From the NCBI GenBank assembly GCA_965652565.1, contig CBFGWL010000110.1:1-5706 (forward strand): a stretch of DNA of 5,706 nucleotides, given 5' to 3'. The translations under genes were made by a program, and so were the position numbers. Shown here in pieces: positions 1 to 4,486 of the stretch. The notes below the pieces were generated by a model that saw nothing but the letters and a program-made list of their open reading frames with translations, did not search any database and was not told the origin of the DNA. The DNA is from RSA11 sp965652565. GTDB taxonomy: Bacteria; Actinomycetota; Thermoleophilia; Solirubrobacterales; 70-9. Every line of letters starts with the position of its first letter. Positions within the stretch are counted from its first letter, which is position 1.

Positions 1-261
1 GCGGCTGCGCAGCTCCGGCGAGCCCGCCGGCAAGCCGAACACTAAGACCGAGCCGCCCTGCACGATCTGCACGCCCACGATCGAGCGAATCAGCGTCGTC
101 TTCCCGGAGCCGCTGGGCCCGACGAGGCCCGTCACGACGCCCGGCCTGATCGTCAGCGAGATGCCCGGCAGGACCCGCTTGTGCCCGCGCGTGACATCCA
201 GGTTCTCGATCGTGATCGCCGGCCCGGGGATCCGCGCGTCACGGCCTGCGGGCGAGGTCAT
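1..261 (-). CDS. ABC transporter ATP-binding protein, N-terminal 87 residues (partial)
   Basis: This reads from an ATG at 261-259 down to base 1 and leaves the window in frame, so only the N-terminal part of the nucleotide-binding domain is present. A short lead (residues 1-15) is followed by the first strand (AITIENLDV, 15-23), the Walker A motif GPSGSGKTT (48-56), and a segment after it (IRSIVGVQIVQGGSVLVFG) typical of ATPases that partner ABC-2-type membrane permeases for export of drugs, lipids or polysaccharide. The aromatic A-loop residue usual before the glycine near position 26 appears to be replaced by arginine. The Q-loop, signature motif and Walker B lie outside the window. No Shine-Dalgarno precedes the ATG. 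A TATTTG box at 275-270 could place the transcript start close to the ATG, giving a leaderless or nearly leaderless message. The gene is divergent from the flavoenzyme and may share its operator. The ATPase assignment is firm; the substrate is unknown. Confidence 0.9.
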   Translation of the reverse strand, partial: MTSPAGRDARIPGPAITIENLDVTRGHKRVLPGISLTIRPGVVTGLVGPSGSGKTTLIRSIVGVQIVQGGSVLVFGLPAGSPELRSR

Positions 262-269
262 GACGCGTA

Positions 270-298
270 CAAATACCACCCAAAACGCGGGCTCTTGA
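270..298 (-). promoter_or_regulatory. Weak candidate promoter for the ABC ATPase gene
   Basis: Reading the minus strand, TCAAGA (298-293) and TATTTG (275-270) are spaced 17 bp apart and sit just before the ATG at 261. Transcription would start about 2 nt before the start codon, which would explain the absence of an SD. The -35 box is a poor match and overlaps the divergent promoter's -35 box and lies next to its inverted repeat, so the two directions may be co-regulated. Confidence 0.25.
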
Positions 299-325
299 CT
301 TCAAGACGACTTGAACCTTTACGGT
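295..325 (+). promoter_or_regulatory. MerR/SoxR-like promoter and operator for the flavoenzyme gene
   Basis: A -35 box TTGACT (295-300) and a -10 box TACGGT (320-325) are separated by 19 bp. This is the over-long spacer characteristic of promoters activated by MerR-family regulators. The spacer carries a perfect inverted repeat, TTCAAG (300-305), ACGA, CTTGAA (310-315). Its core TCAAG-N4-CTTGA has the same geometry as the SoxR box (CCTCAAGTTAACTTGAGG); I count 12 of 18 matches. Predicted transcription would start near 332 and leave a leader of about 34 nt that contains the SD of the 366 start. The boxes and the repeat are seen directly; the regulator family is inferred, and no MerR-type gene lies in the window. 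Confidence 0.6.
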
Positions 326-348
326 GCGCAACGAGCGAAAAAGACACC

Positions 349-355
349 CTGGAGG
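349..355 (+). promoter_or_regulatory. Ribosome binding site that fixes the flavoenzyme start
   Basis: CTGGAGG ends 10 nt before the ATG at 366. It supports that ATG over the in-frame GTG at 324, which lies inside the predicted -10 box and so could not be in the transcript. Confidence 0.6.
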
Positions 356-365
356 CCCATCCCCC

Positions 366-1754
366 ATGACTGACGTAACCACCGACGTGGCGGCGGCCGC
401 GGCCGCCGCCCTGCGCGCGCGGGCGCAAGGCCCCGTCGTCGCACCCGGAGATGACAGCTACGAGGAGTTCCGCCTCGTCTTCAACGCCGCGATCGACCGC
501 CACCCCGGCGCCATCCTGCGGGCGGCCGACGCGCGCGACGTCGCGCTCGGCGTCGAGATCGCGAACGAACACGGGCTCGAGGTCGCGGTCCGCGGCGGGC
601 GACACAGCTTCGCCGGACTCGGCGTCAGCGACGGCGGCCTTGTGATCGACACGCGCGATCTGACCTCGCTGGAGATCGACCCCGCCGAGCGCACCGCGTG
701 GGCGGGGGCGGGCCTGACGGCCGCCGCGTACGCGGCGGCCGCCGGCGAACACGGGCTCGCCACTGGGTTCGGCGACTATCCGGACGTCGGCGTCGCCGGG
801 CTCACCCTGGGCGGCGGGCTCGGCTTTTTGGCCCGCAAGCACGGCCTCACGGTCGACGACCTGCTCGGCGTCGAGCTGGTCACGGCCGACGGCGAGCTGA
901 TCACGGCCGACGCGGAGAACCATCCCGACCTGTTCTGGGCGTTGCGCGGGGGCGGCGGCAACTTCGGCGTCGTGACGAGGCTGCGCTACCGCCTGCACGA
1001 ACTCGGCACCGTCCTCGCCGGCATGCTGCTCTTGCCCGGCTCCCCGGAGATCCTGCGCGGCTTCATCGAAGCGACCGACGCCGCGCCGGAGGAACTCACC
1101 GCGATCTCGATGGCAGCCCTCGCGCCGCCCATGCCGTTCATCCCGGCCGACCAGCACGGCAAGCCGGTGATCATGGCGATGGTGCTCTACGCCGGCGACC
1201 CCGACGAGGGCCAGGCAGCCCTCGAGCCGATCCGCCGGCTCGCCACACCGCTCGCCGACCAGGTCAAGCCCATGCGGTACCCCGAGATCTACGAGTTCGG
1301 CGAGGACGAGGGCATGCCGCGCGGGGCCATGGCCGTCCGCGCCGAGATGGTCGACGAGCTCACCGACGCGCAGCTCGAGGCGGTCTTCGCCTACCCGCGG
1401 GAGAACCCGCCGCCGGCAATGGGCGGCTTTCAATTCCGGGTGCTCGGCGGCGCGGTCTCACGCGTGCCCGCCGACGCCACCGCCTACGCGCACCGCGAGC
1501 GGCGCATGATGGTCAACGTCGCCTCGCTCCTCCCCGGCTCCACCGATGACGGGCCAGTCGAGGAGTGGGCCGACGGCTTCGCGCGGGCGTTGGACATCGG
1601 CGCGGGGCCTGTCTACGTGAACTACCTCGGCAGCGACGCGGCGGCGCGGGTGGCCGATGCCTACCCCGGCGCCACCGGGGCCCGGCTCGCGGAGGTCAAG
1701 CGGCGCTATGACCCGCGCAACCTGTTCCGCTGGAACGTCAACGTCGCGCCCTGA
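366..1754 (+). CDS. FAD-binding oxidoreductase, berberine-bridge (BBE-like) class
   Basis: A 462-residue flavoprotein, the normal length for bacterial BBE-like oxidases. These use FAD to oxidise small molecules, often sugars, alkaloid-like compounds or secondary metabolites. The N-terminal FAD_binding_4 fold covers about 40-210. The motif VRGGRHSFAGLG (75-86) presents His80 as the expected covalent 8-alpha-histidyl FAD link. PDVGVAGLTLGGGLGFLARKHG (139-160, given in part) is the conserved glycine-rich FAD segment, and WALRGGGGNFGVV (191-203) is a further hallmark. The C-terminal BBE motif is present: YVNYLG (417-422) and YDPRNLFRWNVNV (448-460). The cysteine that gives bicovalent FAD in plant and some bacterial enzymes is absent; its region reads FGDYPDVGVAG, so attachment is probably through histidine only. 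There is no signal peptide, so it is likely cytoplasmic. An alanine-rich stretch near residues 9-15 is low complexity. It stands alone between a MerR-like promoter and a strong hairpin. The substrate cannot be inferred from sequence. Confidence 0.92.
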   Translation: MTDVTTDVAAAAAAALRARAQGPVVAPGDDSYEEFRLVFNAAIDRHPGAILRAADARDVALGVEIANEHGLEVAVRGGRHSFAGLGVSDGGLVIDTRDLTSLEIDPAERTAWAGAGLTAAAYAAAAGEHGLATGFGDYPDVGVAGLTLGGGLGFLARKHGLTVDDLLGVELVTADGELITADAENHPDLFWALRGGGGNFGVVTRLRYRLHELGTVLAGMLLLPGSPEILRGFIEATDAAPEELTAISMAALAPPMPFIPADQHGKPVIMAMVLYAGDPDEGQAALEPIRRLATPLADQVKPMRYPEIYEFGEDEGMPRGAMAVRAEMVDELTDAQLEAVFAYPRENPPPAMGGFQFRVLGGAVSRVPADATAYAHRERRMMVNVASLLPGSTDDGPVEEWADGFARALDIGAGPVYVNYLGSDAAARVADAYPGATGARLAEVKRRYDPRNLFRWNVNVAP

Positions 1755-1773
1755 ACCCGGGAGCACAACGGAA

Positions 1774-1807
1774 AGCGGGCGCCGCGCCCGAAGGCGCGGC
1801 GCCCGCT
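1774..1807. terminator. Bidirectional hairpin terminator between convergent genes
   Basis: A perfect 15-bp inverted repeat (AGCGGGCGCCGCGCC, loop CGAA, then its complement) lies 19 nt after the flavoenzyme stop and 23 nt after the yceI stop on the other strand. The tetraloop and the very GC-rich stem make a highly stable hairpin. No real T-tract follows on the plus strand; a short TTTCC follows on the minus strand. This U-poor form is common in high-GC bacteria. Confidence 0.8.
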
Positions 1808-1830
1808 GGCCCATCCCCTCAGCTGCGTCC

Positions 1831-2391
1831 TCAGGCCTGCTTGACGGCCTCGAGGTCGAGCTGAAGCTTCACCTTGTCGGCGACGACGGCGTTGCCGGTG
1901 CCGAGCACGGCATTGAACTTCATCTGGAAGTCCTTGCGCGAGACCTGACCCGTGGCCTCGAGGCCAAGGAGCTGCTCGCCGTTCTGACCCTCACCGACGC
2001 CGAGCACCTCGGCCGTGAGCTCCACCTCGCGGGTGACACCGTTCATCGTGAGATCGCCCACCACCTTGAGGGTGTCCTCATCGACGGCCTCGAAACGCTT
2101 GGACTCAAAGCGCACCTCGGGGTTGCTCTCGGCGTCGAAGAAGTCCGGCGAGCGCAGGTGCGCGTCGCGGTCGGCGACACCCGTGTCGATCGACTCGACC
2201 TTGGCGGCGCCGTAGGCGCGGGTGTCCTCGAGGGAATCCCCGACCTCGATCGTGCCCTCGAACTCGCGGAACTCGCCGCGGACGGTGGATACGCCCATGT
2301 GCTTGACCGCGAAGCCTGCCTTCGAGTGGGCCGGATCGATCTTCCAGGTGCCGGTCGGGATAAGGGTCTGCGTGGTGGTGCTCGTCGTCAT
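1831..2391 (-). CDS. YceI-family protein (lipid-binding-like beta-barrel), cytoplasmic form
   Basis: A 186-residue protein covering the whole YceI domain, a lipocalin-like beta-barrel that in characterised members binds polyisoprenoid or other long apolar chains. Seen directly: the opening motif TWKIDPAHSKAGFAVKHMG (15-33), the central SIDTGVADRDAHLRSPDFFD (67-86), GDLTMNGVTREVELTAEV (112-129) and the late SRKDFQMKFN (151-160). These are the usual conserved blocks in the usual order. There is no signal peptide, unlike E. coli YceI, so it should stay in the cytoplasm, as is common in actinobacteria. The start is fixed by a good SD, AAGGAG (2405-2400), 8 nt before the ATG. It is divergent from a marR gene across a palindromic operator, which suggests MarR control and a role in stress or organic-acid response. 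The ligand is unknown. Confidence 0.93.
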   Translation of the reverse strand: MTTSTTTQTLIPTGTWKIDPAHSKAGFAVKHMGVSTVRGEFREFEGTIEVGDSLEDTRAYGAAKVESIDTGVADRDAHLRSPDFFDAESNPEVRFESKRFEAVDEDTLKVVGDLTMNGVTREVELTAEVLGVGEGQNGEQLLGLEATGQVSRKDFQMKFNAVLGTGNAVVADKVKLQLDLEAVKQA

Positions 2392-2399
2392 GTCGATTG

Positions 2400-2405
2400 C
2401 TCCTT
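2400..2405 (-). promoter_or_regulatory. Ribosome binding site of the yceI gene
   Basis: AAGGAG on the minus strand, 8 nt before the ATG at 2391. It is canonical in sequence and spacing and sets the start of the YceI protein. Confidence 0.8.
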
Positions 2406-2423
2406 GGTGTTAGCGAAACTTGC

Positions 2424-2460
2424 TTGCTTGCGCAACTATAGCATGTATTTGCGCAAGCAA
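2424..2460. promoter_or_regulatory. Probable MarR operator (12-bp inverted repeat)
   Basis: Two perfect 12-bp arms, TTGCTTGCGCAA (2424-2435) and TTGCGCAAGCAA (2449-2460), are separated by 13 nt. Each arm contains TTGC-N4-GCAA, the half-site geometry of the E. coli MarR box (TTGCCnnGGCAA), and also the 8-bp palindrome TTGCGCAA. The two TTGCGCAA copies are 21 bp apart centre to centre, two helical turns, so two dimers could bind the same DNA face. The repeat encloses the yceI -10 box. The symmetry is seen directly; the link to the adjacent MarR protein is inferred from position. Confidence 0.65.
2435..2443 (-). promoter_or_regulatory. Extended -10 promoter of yceI
   Basis: On the minus strand TGCTATAGT gives TATAGT (5 of 6 matches to TATAAT) preceded by an extended -10 TGn element. 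No good -35 box is found at 17 bp, which fits an extended -10 promoter. The box sits at the edge of, and partly overlaps, the left palindrome arm, so a bound repressor would block it directly. The expected transcript start is near 2428. Confidence 0.55.
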
Positions 2461-2539
2461 CTACTTTTGCCTCGCCCGCTCCGGCGACCGGGTAGGTTCC
2501 CCGCATGGACAGTGGCTTTTCGGCATCCGTTGCCGGGGT

Positions 2540-2545
2540 TAGGGT
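2540..2545 (+). promoter_or_regulatory. Candidate -10 box for a leaderless marR transcript
   Basis: TAGGGT occupies -12 to -7 relative to the GTG at 2552, the placement of TAnnnT boxes in actinobacterial leaderless genes, where transcription starts at the start codon itself. Only a weak SD-like AGGG is available, and it is part of the same sequence. No convincing -35 box is seen. Confidence 0.4.
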
Positions 2546-2551
2546 GTCCGC

Positions 2552-3025
2552 GTGAGCAGCCCCACCGACCAACAAGGCGAACTCAGCGACGTTGCAGCGA
2601 AGGCCTGGCGTCGTCTGCTCGTAGTCCACTCCCGCATGATTCGCGCGCTCGACGCCGAGCTGCGCGAGACGCACAACCTCACGCTCGGCGATTTCGACGT
2701 CCTGGTCCAACTCGCCGAGGCGGAGCGCGGTTGTTTGCGGATGAACGAGATCGCCGAGGCCGTCGTGCTGAGCCCCAGCGGCCTCTCGCGCCGCGTCGAC
2801 CGGCTGGAGCGTGCCGGGCTCGTGACGCGCAGGCGTGCCGAGCAGGACGCGCGCAACGTCGAGGCGAGTCTCACGCGCGAGGGCAGGCGGGTGTTCAACA
2901 AGCTGCGCAAGACACACCGTGCCGGAGTCAAGAAGCGCTTCGCCGACGAGTTCTCCGAGGCGGAGCTGCAGACCTTGAACGAGCTCCTCGGCCGCCTGTC
3001 GGAGGGCCATCCCCTGCTCCGCTAG
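2552..3025 (+). CDS. MarR-family winged-helix transcriptional regulator
   Basis: A 157-residue protein of normal MarR length. These are dimeric regulators that leave DNA when they bind small phenolic or organic ligands or are oxidised. An N-terminal dimerisation helix (about 12-40) leads into LTLGDFDVLVQLAEA (43-57). The winged helix-turn-helix follows, with recognition helix SPSGLSRRVDRLERAGLV (74-91) and the wing containing EQDARNVEASLT (97-108), which keeps the conserved D-x-R of the family. The C-terminal helices (111-150) complete the dimer interface. The only cysteine is Cys61, before the recognition helix and not in the N-terminal sensor position of OhrR, so a peroxide-sensing role is not supported. 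GTG at 2552 is the only usable start because an in-frame TAG lies at 2540-2542. It is divergent from yceI, whose promoter sits in a MarR-box-like repeat, so yceI is the likely target. Its stop overlaps the stop of the convergent membrane-protein gene. Confidence 0.92.
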   Translation: MSSPTDQQGELSDVAAKAWRRLLVVHSRMIRALDAELRETHNLTLGDFDVLVQLAEAERGCLRMNEIAEAVVLSPSGLSRRVDRLERAGLVTRRRAEQDARNVEASLTREGRRVFNKLRKTHRAGVKKRFADEFSEAELQTLNELLGRLSEGHPLLR

Positions 3026-3402
3026 CGCGTCAGGTCGAGACCGAGCCAGACGATCGCCAGCGTCAGCAGCAGCACCAGCGCGTTGAGCGCGTGCGCGCGC
3101 GGGAACCGCATGTGCACGAACGTCAACGCGATCACCGTGACGACGAGGCCCAGCTTGATCTGCAGCGTGCCCGAGTCCCACAGCCCGAACTTCGCCGCCA
3201 TCGCCGCGCCCGTGGCGAACAGCACCGTGAGCGCGATGAGCGACCCGATCCCGAAGCGGCGGGCGATCGCGCGCATGCGCTCTGGGTCGCCGCCCCGGCG
3301 CTGCGCCGGGACGACGACGGCGGCGAGCATGATCTGCCCGCCTACGAAGAACGCCATCGCGAGGACGTGCAGGAAGAGGACGGCGAGCCAGCCCGTGCTC
3401 AT
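3022..3402 (-). CDS. Small four-helix membrane protein, CopD-like
   Basis: A 126-residue integral membrane protein with four predicted transmembrane helices at about 5-33, 50-71, 79-98 and 105-122. A basic loop lies between the first two (QRRGGDPERMRAIARRF, 34-50). LHVLAMAFFVGGQ (11-23) and the overall pattern resemble the CopD copper-resistance/membrane family, and His12, His97 and several Met residues lie in or beside helices. This is a family resemblance; metal binding is not shown, and a DUF-type four-helix protein is the alternative. The ATG at 3402 overlaps the stop of the upstream regulator gene as ATGA. A strong GGAGGGGG SD lies inside that gene, so the two are probably co-translated. 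The 3' end shares the tetranucleotide CTAG with the marR stop. Confidence 0.75.
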   Translation of the reverse strand: MSTGWLAVLFLHVLAMAFFVGGQIMLAAVVVPAQRRGGDPERMRAIARRFGIGSLIALTVLFATGAAMAAKFGLWDSGTLQIKLGLVVTVIALTFVHMRFPRAHALNALVLLLTLAIVWLGLDLTR

Positions 3403-4076
3403 CGCGCCCCCTCCCCCACCTCGCGCGATCCCCAGCCGGTCCCGGCGAGCAGCGCCACACAGCCCGCGCGGTCGGGATCATGGGGCTCCCAGGCGGTGAG
3501 CTTCGCATTGGGCTCGACCGCCTCGAGCAGTCCCGAGGTGATGCCGCGGTGAAGCGTGCAAACGACCTCCGGCCGCTCGCGCACCGAGGCGGCGTACGGG
3601 CAGTTGCACAGGCGGCAGCGCACCGTTCCCGCCGGCCCGGCCTCCAGGCGCGGCTCGAACCCGAGCGCGGCGAGCGCCTCGCGGAACCCCGCCGCCGAGC
3701 CCTCGCTCCGCGGCGCCAGCTCACGCCCGATCTCGCGACCCGTGGCCTCTACGGCGCCGAGCGAGCCGGGTCCTTCCGGGAAGGCACGGGCGAGCCAGCG
3801 CGAGAGGTCGCGGTACGTGCGGCCCGGACCGCCGGCGACGCGGCGCGCCAGCGTCCACTCGTCGCGCGGGCGGCCGCGCTCGCGATGAGCCACCCGGCGC
3901 TCCACGACGCCGGCGCGGCGCAAGCGCGCCAAGTGGCGGCGCACACCGTTCACGTGCAGCCCCAGCGCGCGGGCGAGCTCGCCGGTGGACGCGGGCCTGC
4001 CGAGCGCCTCGAGCTCCTCGACGAGGCGCGCCCGCGTCGGCTGCGCGAGCGGATCGTCGGTGGCGGACCGAGTCAT
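3399..4076 (-). CDS. Winged-helix regulator with cysteine-rich C-terminal domain (SufR/ArsR-like, probable Fe-S sensor)
   Basis: A 225-residue regulator from the ATG at 4076. DDPLAQPTRARLVEEL at the N-terminus is followed by a helix-turn-helix (ASTGELARALGLHVNGVRRH, 29-48) and a wing ending in GRPRDEWTL (68-76). The C-terminal half carries Cys154, Cys157, Cys159, Cys173 and Cys206 in the pattern CRLCNCPY, then VC after 13 residues, then AGC after 32 more. This matches the layout of SufR-like repressors, whose C-terminal cysteines hold an Fe-S cluster that reports iron or redox state. Cluster binding is inferred, not seen. A GTG at 4097 would add seven residues, but it lies inside an inverted repeat and neither start has an SD, so I prefer the ATG. 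It is divergent from a ferredoxin gene, a sensible target, and coupled to a membrane-protein gene by ATGA. Confidence 0.85.
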   Translation of the reverse strand: MTRSATDDPLAQPTRARLVEELEALGRPASTGELARALGLHVNGVRRHLARLRRAGVVERRVAHRERGRPRDEWTLARRVAGGPGRTYRDLSRWLARAFPEGPGSLGAVEATGREIGRELAPRSEGSAAGFREALAALGFEPRLEAGPAGTVRCRLCNCPYAASVRERPEVVCTLHRGITSGLLEAVEPNAKLTAWEPHDPDRAGCVALLAGTGWGSREVGEGAR

Positions 4077-4090
4077 CTTGGCAAGGGAGT

Positions 4091-4112
4091 TTTGCACACC
4101 ATGATGTGTAAA
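4091..4112. promoter_or_regulatory. Candidate operator of the Fe-S-type regulator
   Basis: An inverted repeat with arms TTTGCACA (4091-4098) and TGTGTAAA (4105-4112), seven of eight positions paired, separated by CCATGA. It covers the regulator's alternative GTG start and lies next to the region where a -35 box for the ferredoxin gene would fall. The size (22 bp, about two turns) suits a winged-helix dimer. Autoregulation and ferredoxin control are inferred from position. Confidence 0.5.
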
Positions 4113-4114
4113 GG

Positions 4115-4142
4115 GGAAGCCGCTTGATAGCTTGCGGCTTCC
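4115..4142. repeat. Perfect 9-bp inverted repeat around the ferredoxin -10 box
   Basis: GGAAGCCGC (4115-4123) and GCGGCTTCC (4134-4142) are perfect complements separated by TTGATAGCTT. The best ferredoxin -10 candidate lies inside the loop, so this is more likely a DNA-level operator than an RNA leader hairpin. It is distinct from the repeat at 4091-4112. Confidence 0.6.
4125..4133 (+). promoter_or_regulatory. Candidate extended -10 of the ferredoxin gene
   Basis: TGATAGCTT contains TAGCTT (TAnnnT form) preceded by TGn. No convincing -35 box is seen; TGTGTA at 4105-4110 stands at 17 bp and overlaps the upstream operator. The start would be near 4140, leaving a leader of about 37 nt. Confidence 0.4.
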
Positions 4143-4164
4143 GAAAACCAGCGAAACCGGCCGT

Positions 4165-4172
4165 TAAGGAGG
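4165..4172 (+). promoter_or_regulatory. Strong ribosome binding site of the ferredoxin gene
   Basis: TAAGGAGG is a near-perfect complement of the 16S rRNA tail, 4 nt before the ATG at 4177. It is the strongest SD in the window and suggests high expression. Confidence 0.85.
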
Positions 4173-4176
4173 CGCC

Positions 4177-4434
4177 ATGGCGTACGTGATCACAGAGCCG
4201 TGCATCGGCACCAAGGACAACTCGTGCACCGAGGTGTGTCCGGTCGACTGCATCCACCCGACGCCCGACGAGCCGGACTACGACGCCGTCGAGCAGCTTT
4301 ACATCGACCCCGACGAGTGCATCGACTGCGACGCCTGCGTGGAGGCCTGCCCGGTGGACGCGATCTTCCCCGAGGATCAGGTGCCGCCCGAGTGGCAGGA
4401 CTACATCGCCAAGAACGCCCAGTACTTCCAGTGA
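4177..4434 (+). CDS. fdxA: Ferredoxin, seven-iron FdxA-like ([3Fe-4S][4Fe-4S])
   Basis: An 85-residue low-potential electron carrier of the cytoplasm. AYVITEPCIGTKDNSC is the typical FdxA opening. The first cluster motif has Cys9, Cys17, Cys21 and Cys25, and the second (CIDCDACVEACP) has Cys48, Cys51, Cys54 and Cys58. The usual second Cys of a CxxC pair is missing after Cys9 (Thr12 stands there). By comparison with Azotobacter ferredoxin I, Cys9, Cys17 and Cys58 should hold a [3Fe-4S] cluster and Cys21, Cys48, Cys51 and Cys54 a [4Fe-4S] cluster, with Cys25 free. Compared with that protein, the loop between the motifs is longer and acidic (TPDEPDYDAVEQ, 29-40). The C-terminal PEDQVPPEWQDYIAKNAQYF is the usual FdxA tail. 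The protein is strongly acidic. It is divergent from a probable Fe-S-sensing regulator and is followed at once by a hairpin terminator, so it is likely monocistronic. Confidence 0.95.
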   Translation: MAYVITEPCIGTKDNSCTEVCPVDCIHPTPDEPDYDAVEQLYIDPDECIDCDACVEACPVDAIFPEDQVPPEWQDYIAKNAQYFQ

Positions 4435-4439
4435 CCATG

Positions 4440-4468
4440 GTGGGGCCGGCGCATGATGCCGGCCCCAC
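4440..4468 (+). terminator. Hairpin terminator after the ferredoxin gene
   Basis: GTGGGGCCGGC (4440-4450) pairs perfectly with GCCGGCCCCAC (4458-4468) around a 7-nt loop, GCATGAT. It begins 6 nt after the stop. No T-tract follows, as with the other terminator in this window. It separates the ferredoxin from the ATPase gene. Confidence 0.75.
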
Positions 4469-4470
4469 TG

Positions 4471-4476
4471 TATGCT
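4471..4476 (+). promoter_or_regulatory. Candidate -10 box of the ATPase gene
   Basis: TATGCT (TAnnnT form) lies directly after the ferredoxin terminator and ends 10 nt before the ATG at 4487. Transcription from it would begin only a few bases before that ATG, consistent with the missing SD. No good -35 box is seen. Confidence 0.35.
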
Positions 4477-4486
4477 TAGCGGCATA

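Noticed and set aside
324..365. GTG 324 as the flavoenzyme start
   Set aside because: It lies within the predicted -10 box and has no SD, whereas ATG 366 has GGAGG upstream and begins a typical sequence.
389..410. 22-bp perfect palindrome of GGC/GCC units just inside the flavoenzyme gene
   Set aside because: It is produced by a run of alanine codons (GCG and GCC) and needs no regulatory explanation.
258..1433. 391-codon open frame antisense to the flavoenzyme
   Set aside because: It is rich in Arg, Gly and His with no domain, and it mirrors the GC-biased codons of a clearly real gene on the other strand.
2552..3025. MarR protein as an OhrR-type peroxide sensor
   Set aside because: The single cysteine is at residue 61 and not near the N-terminus where the OhrR sensor cysteine sits.
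1657..3552. 631-codon plus-strand open frame across yceI, marR and the membrane protein
   Set aside because: It runs through three well-supported genes in wrong frames and across the terminator; the translation is low-complexity and Arg-rich.
2105..3724. 539-codon minus-strand open frame
   Set aside because: It is a shadow of marR and of neighbouring genes, and it crosses the palindromic operator; no family features are visible.
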